Positions 1-8,614 of a DNA stretch of 45,021 bases are shown piece by piece. The stretch is from positions 24,406-69,426 of the forward strand of contig DKDI01000009.1 in the NCBI GenBank assembly GCA_002449305.1. Direction: 5' to 3'. This DNA is from Treponema sp. UBA6852. GTDB taxonomy: Bacteria > Spirochaetota > Spirochaetia > Treponematales > Treponemataceae. Within the stretch, counting starts at the first letter, position 1. Each line of letters begins with the position of its first letter. Both the position numbers and the translations under genes were made by a program. Under the pieces are notes generated by a model. It worked only from the letters and a program-made list of their open reading frames with translations, had not been told where the DNA came from and did not search any database.

Positions 1-40
1 TTCTTTCAGAAACATCGCAGGGTCAAGTGCGACAATGACA
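1..40. repeat. Right part of a dispersed palindromic repeat, cut by the window start
   Basis: Bases 1-40 match 33847-33886 with only a few substitutions, and both end in AATGACA. This is therefore the right-hand part of the element seen complete at 33786-33886. It contains the small hairpin around TTTCTTTCAGAAA and the right inverted end. It lies upstream of thiD and encodes nothing visible. Confidence 0.8.
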
Positions 41-141
41 TTAAATTATAAAACTCGAATTTCTAAAACAAAGCGACAACTGGGAGCACCACTTTTGCCG
101 CTATAAAAAATAATGATTGTTTTCAAACCATGGAGGTAAAA

Positions 142-933
142 ATGAAAATTGCATTAACAATCGCTGGATCTGATTCTAGCGGAGGCGCCGGAATTCAAGC
201 AGACATCAAGACAATGACAGCGAACGGAGTTTACGCAATGAGCGCTGTTACTGCATTGACTGCCCAAAATACAACTGGCGTAAAATCAATTTTGGAGTCC
301 ACGCCCGAATTTCTAAAAGACCAGCTGGACTGCGTGTTCACGGACATTTTTCCGGACGCTGTAAAAACCGGAATGGTCTCTTCTGTGCCGCTTATCAAAG
401 TAATTGCAGACCGCCTGAAATTCTACAACGCAAAAAACATTGTCATTGACCCTGTCATGGTTTCAACAAGCGGATTCAAGCTGATTTCCGATGACGCTGT
501 AAAAACATTATGCGACGAGCTTTTTCCGCTGGCAACTGTAATCACTCCGAATATTCCGGAAGCTGAAATTCTTTGCGGTAAAAAAATTTCTTCAGAAGAG
601 CAAATGGAAGAAGCCGCAAAATCAATAAGCGAAAAATTCAATATCGCAGTTCTACTAAAAGGCGGACACAACTTGAACGACGCAAACGATTTGCTATTTC
701 AAGACGGAACAGAAAAATGGTTCAAGGGCAAAAAAATAAACAACACCAACACGCACGGAACAGGCTGCACACTTTCAAGCGCAATAGCTTCAAATCTTGC
801 AAAAGGAAAAAGCCTTGAAGTTTCAGTTCAAAAAGCAAAGGACTATATTTCAGGCTGCCTTGGAGCAATGCTAGACCTTGGAAAAGGAAGCGGTCCGATG
901 AACCACGCATTCAGAATAAACGGAGAATACTAA
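142..933 (+). CDS. thiD: Hydroxymethylpyrimidine/phosphomethylpyrimidine kinase
   Basis: Phosphorylates HMP and HMP-phosphate to HMP-pyrophosphate for thiamine synthesis, in the cytoplasm. The protein (264 aa from the chosen start) is a ribokinase-fold enzyme of normal ThiD length. The N-terminal GSDSSGGAG substrate loop, DPVMVSTSG, KGGH and the C-terminal GTGCTLSSAIA anion-hole/catalytic motif are all present. Start ATG 142 is chosen over the in-frame ATG 130 because GGAGG at 132-136 is correctly spaced before it and MKIALTIAGSD is the usual ThiD beginning. One base separates its stop from the cytX start, so the two form a salvage operon: import of HMP, then phosphorylation. No TPP riboswitch could be recognised in bases 41-141, although the window may begin too late to show one. 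Confidence 0.95.
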   Translation: MKIALTIAGSDSSGGAGIQADIKTMTANGVYAMSAVTALTAQNTTGVKSILESTPEFLKDQLDCVFTDIFPDAVKTGMVSSVPLIKVIADRLKFYNAKNIVIDPVMVSTSGFKLISDDAVKTLCDELFPLATVITPNIPEAEILCGKKISSEEQMEEAAKSISEKFNIAVLLKGGHNLNDANDLLFQDGTEKWFKGKKINNTNTHGTGCTLSSAIASNLAKGKSLEVSVQKAKDYISGCLGAMLDLGKGSGPMNHAFRINGEY

Positions 934-934
934 A

Positions 935-2110
935 ATGAACATAAAATCAAAAGAATTAAACATGGCATTAATTTGGTTTGGAGCCGGAGTTTCAATCGCT
1001 GAAATTATAACAGGAACATATTTTGCGCCGCTGGGATTTTCAAAGGGAATACTCGCAATTCTTTTAGGACACATCATCGGATGCGCGCTTTTGTTTCTTG
1101 CCGGAAGCATAGGCTCATTTTCAAAAAGAAGTTCAATGGAAACAACCAAGGGAAGCTTTGGAATTCTTGGAAGCAAATTTTTTGCGCTCCTGAATATTCT
1201 TCAACTTACAGGCTGGACTGGAATTATGATTTACGACGGCGCGCTTTCAATAAACGGAATTTTTAAAAACGGAAAATGGCTCTGGGCAATCGTAATCGGA
1301 CTTTTAATAGCCGCCTGGATTTTTATTGGCATAAAAAATGTAAGCAAGCTAAACATCGCATCATTGTCCGCCCTTTTTATTCTTACAGTTGTTCTGTGCA
1401 AAATAATTTTTTTCAGCGGAAACAATTCAGTTGTAAATTCCACTCAGGAAGAAGCAATGAGTTTTGGAGCGGCAATAGAACTTGCGGCCGCAATGCCATT
1501 GTCTTGGCTTCCTTTAATCAGCGACTACACAAAAGAAAGCAACAAGCCTGTAGTGTCTTCACTTTTGAGCAGCCTTGTCTACGGAGCAACTAGCTGCTGG
1601 ATGTACCTGATTGGAATGGGAGCTGCAATCTTCACTTCGGAAACAGACATTTCACTCATTCTCTTAAAGTCAGGACTTGGCTGGGCAGCGCTTGTAATCG
1701 TAATTCTTTCAACTGTAACAACAACATTTCTTGACGCATTTTCAGCAGGAATTTCATTTGAGACAATTTCTTCAAAGCCAAACGGAAAAACTGTCGCGCT
1801 GATTGTAACTACGCTCGGCACAATAGGAGCGGTTTTCCTTCCGATGGACAACATCACGAATTTTTTGTATTTAATCGGATCGGTCTTTGCCCCGATGATT
1901 TCAATTCAGATTGCAGATTTCTTTGTCCTGAAAAATGACAGTTCAGCAAAAAAAATCGACCTGCAAAAAGCCGTAATCTGGGTTTTGGGATTCGCGCTTT
2001 ACAGAATTTCATTGAGCTGGAATTTTATCCTCGGAAACACGCTGCCTGTAATGCTCATAATTTTTGCCGTAACAGTCGCCGCCGGAAAAATCTTGAGCAA
2101 GAAAAAATAA
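935..2110 (+). CDS. cytX: Putative hydroxymethylpyrimidine transporter CytX (NCS1 family)
   Basis: A 391-aa, highly hydrophobic protein with about twelve predicted membrane segments and few charged residues. The N-terminal stretch with WFGAGVSIAEIITGTYFAPLG is typical of the CytX branch of nucleobase:cation symporter-1 transporters, which is linked to thiamine genes and thought to import HMP. The helix around AMPLSWLPLISDYTK is a further NCS1-like feature. It starts one base after the thiD stop, so translation is probably coupled. A basic tail (SKKK) ends the protein. Substrate is inferred from family and neighbour; cytosine or another pyrimidine cannot be excluded from sequence alone. Confidence 0.85.
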   Translation: MNIKSKELNMALIWFGAGVSIAEIITGTYFAPLGFSKGILAILLGHIIGCALLFLAGSIGSFSKRSSMETTKGSFGILGSKFFALLNILQLTGWTGIMIYDGALSINGIFKNGKWLWAIVIGLLIAAWIFIGIKNVSKLNIASLSALFILTVVLCKIIFFSGNNSVVNSTQEEAMSFGAAIELAAAMPLSWLPLISDYTKESNKPVVSSLLSSLVYGATSCWMYLIGMGAAIFTSETDISLILLKSGLGWAALVIVILSTVTTTFLDAFSAGISFETISSKPNGKTVALIVTTLGTIGAVFLPMDNITNFLYLIGSVFAPMISIQIADFFVLKNDSSAKKIDLQKAVIWVLGFALYRISLSWNFILGNTLPVMLIIFAVTVAAGKILSKKK

Positions 2111-2201
2111 CGCAAACTGAAAGTATGTAATTTCTACAAACGTTATAATAACGCAAGCAAAACAATGCACAAAATGCAACACAAACTTTCTTACATTGCA
2201 C

Positions 2202-2230
2202 TTTACGCATTTTATTTTCAGTGTTAAAAT
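2202..2230 (+). promoter_or_regulatory. Probable ilvC promoter
   Basis: TTTACG (2202-2207) and TAAAAT (2225-2230) are separated by exactly 17 bases, about 40 bases before the ilvC start. No T-box or leader peptide is apparent in the short leader. Confidence 0.55.
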
Positions 2231-2271
2231 CAAATCATTATCTTAATTCTGACTTTTTACAGGAGATTTTT

Positions 2272-3750
2272 ATGGGAAACAATTATTTTAATTCAATTCC
2301 GTGGCGCGAGGCTCGCCTGCAGCTCGGACACTGCCGCTCAATGGCAAAAGAGGAATTCGCTGACGGAGTGAACGCTCTCAAAGGCAAGAAAATCGTAATC
2401 GTAGGATGCGGAGCTCAGGGCTTGAACCAGGGACTTTGCTTGCGCGACTCTGGACTTGATGTTTCTTACGCTTTGCGCGAATCTGCAATCGCTGAAAAAC
2501 GCCAGTCTTGGAAAAACGCGACAGAAAACGGATTCAAGGTCGGAACTTACGACGAATTGATTCCAACTGCTGACCTTGTTGGAAACCTTACTCCGGACAA
2601 GCAGCACACAGCAGTTATCACAGAAGTTATGAAGAGAATGAAGAAAGGCTCGGCTTTGTGGTACTCTCACGGATTCAACATGATTGAAGAGGGAATGCAG
2701 ATTCGCCCGGACATCACAGTTGTAATGTGCGCGCCTAAAGGACCGGGAACGGAAGTCTGGCACGAGTTCCAGAGAGGATTCGGAGTTCCAGACCTTATAG
2801 CGGTTCACCCTGTAAACGACCCAGAAGGAAAAGGCTGGGCTTATGCAAAGGCTTTGGCAGTCGGAATGGGCGGAAGCAAGGCAGGTGTTCTTGAGTCTTC
2901 ATTCGTTGCGGAAGTAAAATCAGACCTTATGGGCGAGCAGACAATTCTCTGCGGAATGTTGCAGGCCGGAACAATCGTCTGCTTTGACAAAATGGTAAGC
3001 GAGGGAATCGCTCCTGAATACGCGACAAAACTTTTGATGCACGGCTGGAATGTAATTTCAGAGGCTTTGAAATGGGGCGGAATCACAAACATGATGGACC
3101 GTCTTTCTAACCCTGCAAAAATCCGCGCGAACGAGCTTTCAAAGGAAATCAAGAAACTTTTGACACCGCTTTATCAGAAGCACATGGACGACATCATTTC
3201 TGGAAAATTCTCTTCAACAATGATGCAGGACTGGGCAAACAAAGACCACGACTTGCTCACTTGGCGCGAAGAGACAGGAAAACTTCCGTTTGAGTCAACT
3301 CCAGAGTCAAAAGAAGAAATCACAGAGCAGGAATATTTCGACAAGGGAATTCTGCTTGTAGCAATGGTAAAAGCAGGATGTGAGCTTGCATTCGAGACAA
3401 TGGTTGACGCAGGAATCAAACCTGAATCAGCTTACTACGAATCATTGCACGAAGTTCCGCTCATCGCAAACCTGATTGACCGCAAACGCCTCTACGAGAT
3501 GAACCGCGTAATTTCAGACACAGCGGAATACGGATGCTACCTGTTCAGCCGCGTTGCAGCCCCGATGATGGCGAAAGACCTTATGCCGAAACTCCACACA
3601 GACGTTATCGGAAAAGGACTCGACCTCAAGGACACAAGCGTGAACAACACCCAGCTCGTTGAAGTAAACGCAGAAATCCGCAACCACCCGATTGAAGTTG
3701 TCGGACGCAAACTTAGAAGCTACATGACAAGTATGAAACCAGTTTTGTAA
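2272..3750 (+). CDS. ilvC: Ketol-acid reductoisomerase, long (class II) form
   Basis: Second common enzyme of valine/isoleucine/leucine synthesis: NADPH-dependent isomeroreduction of acetolactate or acetohydroxybutyrate, Mg-dependent. The 492-aa product is the long, E. coli-like class II form with a duplicated C-terminal knotted domain, rather than the ~330-aa class I form. Visible features are the Rossmann motif GCGAQGLNQG (about residues 46-55), APKGPGTEV, AVHPVNDP, VAEVKSDLMGEQTILCG and the repeated-domain segments EQEYFDKG and SAYYESLHE. Start ATG 2272 has AGGAG eight to ten bases upstream; the longer frame from a GTG at 2221 is rejected because it would run through the promoter. It has its own promoter and terminator, so it is monocistronic, with no other ilv/leu gene nearby. 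Codons are more GC-rich than the neighbours, as expected for high expression or for acquisition by transfer. Confidence 0.97.
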   Translation: MGNNYFNSIPWREARLQLGHCRSMAKEEFADGVNALKGKKIVIVGCGAQGLNQGLCLRDSGLDVSYALRESAIAEKRQSWKNATENGFKVGTYDELIPTADLVGNLTPDKQHTAVITEVMKRMKKGSALWYSHGFNMIEEGMQIRPDITVVMCAPKGPGTEVWHEFQRGFGVPDLIAVHPVNDPEGKGWAYAKALAVGMGGSKAGVLESSFVAEVKSDLMGEQTILCGMLQAGTIVCFDKMVSEGIAPEYATKLLMHGWNVISEALKWGGITNMMDRLSNPAKIRANELSKEIKKLLTPLYQKHMDDIISGKFSSTMMQDWANKDHDLLTWREETGKLPFESTPESKEEITEQEYFDKGILLVAMVKAGCELAFETMVDAGIKPESAYYESLHEVPLIANLIDRKRLYEMNRVISDTAEYGCYLFSRVAAPMMAKDLMPKLHTDVIGKGLDLKDTSVNNTQLVEVNAEIRNHPIEVVGRKLRSYMTSMKPVL

Positions 3751-3806
3751 TTTAATTGTAAAACTAATTCACACTTGAACTTTTGCAAAATCTTTTGCTA
3801 GACTAA

Positions 3807-3835
3807 GACCGTCATTTTTGTGGCGGTCTTTTTTT
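3807..3835 (+). terminator. Rho-independent terminator of ilvC
   Basis: GACCGTCA pairs with TGGCGGTC (one G-U pair, six-base loop), followed by seven T. It lies 57 bases after the ilvC stop. Confidence 0.9.
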
Positions 3836-3871
3836 GTTGATGCCGTTTTAAAAATTGACTGGAGAATTTTT

Positions 3872-4660
3872 ATGCCGATTATTACAAAGCCAAATTCTTT
3901 TGAAGCAGATTATTTTTTTGTTTGCAGAGGAAATGAAATTCTAGTAAAAGACAATTCTTTTATTTCAAAAAAGGAGTTTGAATTCTTTGCAAATGAAACT
4001 TTTTCAGACGACTGGTATATAGAAAAAAATCTTTCATGCGCCGCAGCTTTGGCTAAAGAAAATCCTTTAGTTCCTGAAAACTGCAAATTTATTTCCGTCC
4101 GGCAATTTTGTTTTGAGCATAAAGAAATCGCATTTCTCGCTTCAAGAGCCTCAAGCATTTTAAAGCAAAGGAGCAAATTCAAATTCTGCCCTTCATGCAA
4201 AGAAAAATTAATTGATGACGAAATTGAATCAGCAAAAAAATGCCCGGAATGCAAAACAAAATTTTTTCCGCGGATAGAGCCAGCAACAATAACGCTCGTT
4301 TCCAAAGGAGAAGAAATTCTTCTTGTAAAAAATAAAAATTCCGCATACAAAAATTACGCCTGCGTTTCAGGCTTTGTTGAACAAGGAGAAACTCTTGAGC
4401 AATGTGTCGCACGTGAAATAAAAGAAGAAACAAACATTGAAGTTCAAAACATAAAATACTGCGGAAGCCAAGCCTGGCCATTTCCAGATCAGCTCATGCT
4501 AGCGTTCACTGCAGAATACAAAAGCGGCGAAATAAAAATTCAAGAGTCTGAAATCCTTGAAGCCCGCTGGTTTAAAAGAACTGAACTTCCGCCAGAATCA
4601 CAGCTGCCGTGTCCAGGTTCTGTAGCATGGAATTTGATAAATGGAATTTTTAAAAGCTAA
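3872..4660 (+). CDS. nudC: NudC-like NAD(H) pyrophosphatase (Nudix, zinc ribbon)
   Basis: Predicted to hydrolyse NAD(H), and possibly to remove NAD caps from RNA, giving NMN and AMP. The 262-aa protein has the NudC order: N-terminal domain, a zinc ribbon with Cys106, Cys109, Cys124 and Cys127, then a Nudix domain. The Nudix box runs from Gly167 to Ile189 with Glu173, Arg181-Glu182 and Glu185-Glu186 present, but the usual late Gly is Asn188. The family signature SQPWPFPxS downstream is SQAWPFPDQ here (199-207), so the Pro and the final Ser are changed. Start ATG 3872 has GGAG upstream; longer frames from non-ATG codons would begin inside the ilvC terminator. It is followed by the phosphohexomutase gene on the same strand. 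Confidence 0.88.
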   Translation: MPIITKPNSFEADYFFVCRGNEILVKDNSFISKKEFEFFANETFSDDWYIEKNLSCAAALAKENPLVPENCKFISVRQFCFEHKEIAFLASRASSILKQRSKFKFCPSCKEKLIDDEIESAKKCPECKTKFFPRIEPATITLVSKGEEILLVKNKNSAYKNYACVSGFVEQGETLEQCVAREIKEETNIEVQNIKYCGSQAWPFPDQLMLAFTAEYKSGEIKIQESEILEARWFKRTELPPESQLPCPGSVAWNLINGIFKS

Positions 4661-4735
4661 AAAGAACAGAGTTTGACCACCGCAAAAAAAATATATAGAA
4701 TAAAAAAAATTTTGAAATTTCTAAAGAGGAAAAAT

Positions 4736-6250
4736 ATGTCCGAACTTAATTTGATGAAACTGCAAAACGGAAGCGATGTGCGTGGAATTGCAATAGAAGG
4801 CGTTGAAGATGAACATGTAAATCTTACAGATGAAGCAGCAAACTTAATAGGCCAGGCATTCGCTTTGTGGCTTGAAAAAAAATGCGGAAAAAATGCAGCC
4901 GAACTTAAAATTGGAATTGGACGAGACGCACGCATCACGGGAGAAAAACTTGCGCTTGCCGCTGCGGAAGGAATTTCTTCAACTAGCGCAAAAGTTGTAA
5001 ACTGCGGACTTGCAACAACGCCGGCAATGTTCATGTCGATTGTTTTTGACAAGACAAAGTTTGACGGCTCACTTATGATTACTGCAAGCCACTTGCCATT
5101 CAACAGAAACGGAATTAAATTTTTTAATGCAGACGGCGGACTTGAGCATGAAGACATCGAGGAAATTTTAAAAACCGCACAAAATCTAACTCTGCAAAAA
5201 AACTCATCTCCGTTCACGGAAACTTTCGACTTGCTTTCACTTTATGCGGAACATTTAAAGCAGACAATTTGCAAAGAACTAAATTCAACTGAATCAGAAA
5301 AACCGCTTTCAGGATTAAAAATTGTTGTCGATGCAGGAAACGGAGACGCAGGATTTTTTGTAGACAAAATTTTAATTCCGCTAGGGGCAAACACAGAAGG
5401 AAGCGAATTTCTTGAGCCAAACGGAATGTTTCCAAATCACATTCCAAATCCAGAAAACAAGCAGGCAATGCAGGCAATTCAAAAAGCCACAGTTCAAAAC
5501 AAAGCAGATCTTGGTTTGATTTTTGACACAGACGTTGACAGAATGAGCGCGGTTTTTCACACAGGAGAAGAAGTCAACCGTGATTCTATAATCGCACTTT
5601 TTTCAGCCATACTTGCGCCAGATTTTCCAGGCAGCACAATTGTAACCGATTCTGTAACAAGTGATCGCCTGACTTTCTTCCTTGAAAAAAAACTTGGACT
5701 AAAACATCTTCGCTATATGCGCGGATATAAAAATGTAATTGACAAATGTCGCGAGCTTAACGAAAAGGGAATTGTTTCTCCGCTTGCAATGGAAACTTCC
5801 GGACATGGAGCTTTAAAAGACAACTACTATCTTGACGACGGAGCTTTCCTTGCCGTAAAACTTATTTCATCACTTGCAAAAGCTTCCAAGGAAAACAAAA
5901 AAATCGAAAGCTTTATTTCAGAACTTCCGCCGGCTGGAATTGAAGCGGAATACAGATTTAAAATCAAATCAGAAGATTTTAAGCAATACGGAAAAAAAGT
6001 CCTTGAAGAATTCAAATCGCGCGCAATAAAAAGCCACTTTGACCTTCCTGAAAATTTTGAAGGCGTGAGAATTTCATTCCATGACAAAAATGCAGAAGGC
6101 TGGCTTTTGTTACGTCTTTCACTTCACGATCCTGTAATGCCGCTCAATATTGAAGGAAAAACGCAAAAAGACAAAGACGAAATTGTAAAAATAGCAAAGG
6201 AGCTTGTTTCAGGCTTTGAATTGCTAGACACAAGCGTTTTAGACAGCTAA
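4736..6250 (+). CDS. Phosphomannomutase/phosphoglucomutase family protein
   Basis: Interconverts hexose 1- and 6-phosphates through a phosphoserine intermediate. The 504-aa protein shows all active-site loops of the alpha-D-phosphohexomutase superfamily. These are the catalytic serine in TASHLPFNRNG (Ser118), the metal loop DTDVDR (Asp264, Asp266, Asp268), the sugar-binding loop ETSGHGAL (353-360), and a C-terminal phosphate-binding domain. The serine loop reads SHLP rather than the commoner SHNP, which resembles a less studied subgroup, so substrate (mannose, glucose or glucosamine phosphate) cannot be decided. Start ATG 4736 follows AGAGG. A downstream inverted repeat (AAATGC/GCATTT) near 6255-6282 may end the transcript before the rpsU promoter. 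Confidence 0.88.
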   Translation: MSELNLMKLQNGSDVRGIAIEGVEDEHVNLTDEAANLIGQAFALWLEKKCGKNAAELKIGIGRDARITGEKLALAAAEGISSTSAKVVNCGLATTPAMFMSIVFDKTKFDGSLMITASHLPFNRNGIKFFNADGGLEHEDIEEILKTAQNLTLQKNSSPFTETFDLLSLYAEHLKQTICKELNSTESEKPLSGLKIVVDAGNGDAGFFVDKILIPLGANTEGSEFLEPNGMFPNHIPNPENKQAMQAIQKATVQNKADLGLIFDTDVDRMSAVFHTGEEVNRDSIIALFSAILAPDFPGSTIVTDSVTSDRLTFFLEKKLGLKHLRYMRGYKNVIDKCRELNEKGIVSPLAMETSGHGALKDNYYLDDGAFLAVKLISSLAKASKENKKIESFISELPPAGIEAEYRFKIKSEDFKQYGKKVLEEFKSRAIKSHFDLPENFEGVRISFHDKNAEGWLLLRLSLHDPVMPLNIEGKTQKDKDEIVKIAKELVSGFELLDTSVLDS

Positions 6251-6288
6251 AAAAAAATGCGGAATTTGCGCAAAAAGCATTTACCACA

Positions 6289-6317
6289 TTGACATTATTC
6301 GTTTTTTTATTCATAAT
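6289..6317 (+). promoter_or_regulatory. rpsU promoter
   Basis: TTGACA (6289-6294), a 17-base spacer, and CATAAT (6312-6317). The -35 box is perfect consensus, as expected for a ribosomal protein gene. Confidence 0.8.
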
Positions 6318-6362
6318 TTAGTTCCCTGCGATATTTCGTTGGTGAGGATGGTGAACAAAGAC

Positions 6363-6575
6363 ATGGCAACAATCAATGTTGATGAGAATGAAAACCTCGA
6401 AAAGGCAATCAAACGCTTCAAGAGAATGGTTGAAAAAGAAGGCATTATCCGTGAATACAAAAAGCGCGAATATTACGAAAAACCTTCTACAATCCTCAAT
6501 CGCAAAAACAAATCATTGGCTCGTAAGCTTTTGAAAAAAAACCACAAGCCGCATGATTCTAAATCAGCTTACTAA
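6363..6575 (+). CDS. rpsU: Small ribosomal subunit protein bS21
   Basis: Component of the 30S subunit that helps base pairing of the Shine-Dalgarno sequence. The 70-aa basic product has the S21 core: an acidic N-terminus NVDENENLEKAIKRFKR, then KEGIIREYKKREYYEKPS and a Lys/Arg/His-rich tail. ATG 6363 is chosen because GGTGA (6350-6354) lies eight bases upstream and the length is then standard. Starts at 6348 or 6351 are in frame and cannot be fully excluded. The gene stands alone between a strong promoter and a terminator; the common rpsU-dnaG-rpoD arrangement is absent here. Confidence 0.93.
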   Translation: MATINVDENENLEKAIKRFKRMVEKEGIIREYKKREYYEKPSTILNRKNKSLARKLLKKNHKPHDSKSAY

Positions 6576-6587
6576 TTGTGATTGAAG

Positions 6588-6610
6588 CCCTGGAATTTTC
6601 CGGGGTTTTT
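6588..6610 (+). terminator. Rho-independent terminator of rpsU
   Basis: CCCTGGA pairs with TCCGGGG (one G-U), loop ATTT, then TTTTT. It begins 13 bases after the rpsU stop. Confidence 0.85.
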
Positions 6611-6665
6611 ACATTTTAAAACAAGCAAATAAAATTAAAATTTCATTAAAAAAAAAGAGGAGCTT

Positions 6666-7373
6666 ATGAAAATTCAGGATGACAATGAAAATTACAGGCA
6701 GCTTTGCTTTAAATGTATGCGACCTGTTTCTTCATGCTACTGCAAATACACAGCTCCTATAAACTGCGGAATTAAATTTGTATTTCTAATGCATCCAAAA
6801 GAGGCAAAAAAGCAACGCACAGGAACAGGACGCTTAGCATCTCTTTGTCTTCCCGAAAGTGAGATTCTTATGGGAATCGACTTTACAAAAAACAAACGCC
6901 TAGAACAACTTTTAAATGACCCGCAGTATTATCCTGTTTTGCTCTACCCTTCACCAGATGCCTGGACTTGCAGCAAAGAAGGATTTAAAGAAACAATACA
7001 AGGAAAAAAACTGCTTGCAATAATCGTGGATTCAACTTGGTTCTGTTCAAAAAAAATATTGCGTTTCAGCACAAATATAAATTCTCTGCCTAAATTTTCA
7101 TTCACTGGAAACTACAAAAGCATTTTCACTTTTAAGCACGAGCCGCAGGAATATTGCGTTTCTACAATTGAAACTTGCTACTATCTGATTAAAGAGTTGC
7201 AATCAACTGAAATCGTGAATAAAGAAATTTCGCCAGAGCCTCTTATGACAGTTTTTAAGCAGATGATAAAATTTCAGCTTCAAAAAGAAAACGACCGCAT
7301 AGAAGGCAAAATTCCAAATAGCCATGCAAAAGACTGGAAATACACACGCAAAAAAGAAATTCCAAACTTCTAG
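6666..7373 (+). CDS. DTW-domain tRNA-uridine aminocarboxypropyltransferase (TapT-like)
   Basis: Members of this family transfer the 3-amino-3-carboxypropyl group of S-adenosylmethionine to a tRNA uridine (acp3U), usually at position 47 in bacteria. The 235-aa protein has the characteristic N-terminal Cys cluster (Cys14, Cys17, Cys24, Cys26), a MHPKEAKK segment, and the DxTW signature as DSTW (122-125). C-terminal STIETCYYLI is also typical. Start ATG 6666 follows GAGGAG. It converges with the lipoprotein gene, with only 13 bases between the stops. Which tRNA position it modifies cannot be told from sequence. Confidence 0.85.
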   Translation: MKIQDDNENYRQLCFKCMRPVSSCYCKYTAPINCGIKFVFLMHPKEAKKQRTGTGRLASLCLPESEILMGIDFTKNKRLEQLLNDPQYYPVLLYPSPDAWTCSKEGFKETIQGKKLLAIIVDSTWFCSKKILRFSTNINSLPKFSFTGNYKSIFTFKHEPQEYCVSTIETCYYLIKELQSTEIVNKEISPEPLMTVFKQMIKFQLQKENDRIEGKIPNSHAKDWKYTRKKEIPNF

Positions 7374-7386
7374 CAGCCGACTCTTT

Positions 7387-8496
7387 TTATTTTTTTATAT
7401 ACGGAATATCTGAGTTCTTATAGCCCGGAGTTGCAGTTTTTGCAACAATCCAACAGTCTTTTCCGTTTACTATAGGCTGACCGTTTTTATATGATGCAAT
7501 GGCTTCCTTTAGATTTTGGCGTGAAAGACTTTTTGTTGGTGAAATGTTATCGCAGCAAACTGCATTTTCAAGATAAGCACCGCCTTGCCATATTTCGCTT
7601 TCTGAAACAACAGAGGCAAAATCAGAAATTCCTTTTTTCCATTCGGTGCAATCTGATTTTGCAAAAACAACAGCATCAAGAATTTCAGAAGTATTGGAAT
7701 TTCTTAAAACAACTATATCACTAGCAGCAAACGGTTTTTTTGTACATCCGCTCCACAAGTCCCTAGAAGTATCGCAAGAATCCTCATGCGTAGAAAGCCT
7801 TAAGTTATCCTCAAGTTCATTGTGCATTCCCTCGCCATCAAGACCTTCAGCAATAATCATTCTCATGTGCATGGTAACATAATCGCCTTCTTTTACTTCA
7901 ACTGCAGGAAGAACAAATTTTGTTTTGTCGCCATTTGCCGCACTCACAATTTCAAGTCCAGAAAGATTTCCGTCTTTTAAAACATAAAGCTCCACGAACT
8001 CGCTGCGATGAACTTTTTCCCCATTTGAAGTTTTAGTTCCATAAGCATTTCTAAGTTCCGTAATTATAACTTTTGCAGGATTGCTGTTGAAGCCCTTAAA
8101 TGGAACACTGAAAGTTAAAGAATTTCCTGATGAATCAAAAGCCATGCCTTCAACTTTGTAATCAATTCCAATTACAGTTTCGTTTTGAAACTCAAGCAAA
8201 ACTGAATTTTCTTCATATTTACATTCTGCATTTCCCAAGCTTGAAATTTCATTTGTCAAAAAAAGCTCTGTGTTTTTCAACTCAACTTCTCTTGAAAAAT
8301 CTATGCGCGCAGAATTAGAAGAAGTGGCGCAAAACTTTGTTATCTTGGGAACAGAAAAATCCCCAGACAAAAGTTCAAGACTTTCAACAGAAGAACGGCA
8401 CGACATAGGACAAACAGAAAAAGTAACAGCAAACAAAAGTCCCGTAGAAACAAAAAACACCTGAGTTAATTGTTTTACAAACCGATTCAATTTCAT
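7387..8496 (-). CDS. Secreted putative lipoprotein with lamin-tail-like domain
   Basis: The 369-aa protein starts with a basic N-terminus and a hydrophobic segment (about residues 9-30) ending in PMSC-R, a spirochaete-style lipobox with Cys33 as the likely lipidated residue. The middle (about 145-300), starting at AKVIITELRNAYG and including EFVELYVLKDGNLSGLEI, resembles the lamin-tail (LTD) fold found in exported bacterial proteins. An Ig-like region probably precedes it (about 50-130). Several Cys in the mature part could form disulphides. No enzymatic motif is seen. It is transcribed divergently from the thioesterase gene. Export is well supported; the LTD call rests on motif resemblance and function is unknown. 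Confidence 0.7.
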   Translation of the reverse strand: MKLNRFVKQLTQVFFVSTGLLFAVTFSVCPMSCRSSVESLELLSGDFSVPKITKFCATSSNSARIDFSREVELKNTELFLTNEISSLGNAECKYEENSVLLEFQNETVIGIDYKVEGMAFDSSGNSLTFSVPFKGFNSNPAKVIITELRNAYGTKTSNGEKVHRSEFVELYVLKDGNLSGLEIVSAANGDKTKFVLPAVEVKEGDYVTMHMRMIIAEGLDGEGMHNELEDNLRLSTHEDSCDTSRDLWSGCTKKPFAASDIVVLRNSNTSEILDAVVFAKSDCTEWKKGISDFASVVSESEIWQGGAYLENAVCCDNISPTKSLSRQNLKEAIASYKNGQPIVNGKDCWIVAKTATPGYKNSDIPYIKK

Positions 8497-8614
8497 AAAT
8501 CCCCCTATATATTTTTTTTTAATGCGTTAAGCACTCTTAATATTTTTATTACTTAAAAATAAAAAAAAATGCATTGTGATTCCATTTTTACAAAAAATTC
8601 ATTAAACTTTTTTT

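Noticed and set aside
41..141. TPP riboswitch before thiD-cytX
   Set aside because: No CTGAGA-type or ACCTGATC...GGATAATGCC-type conserved blocks are visible; part of the region is repeat sequence.
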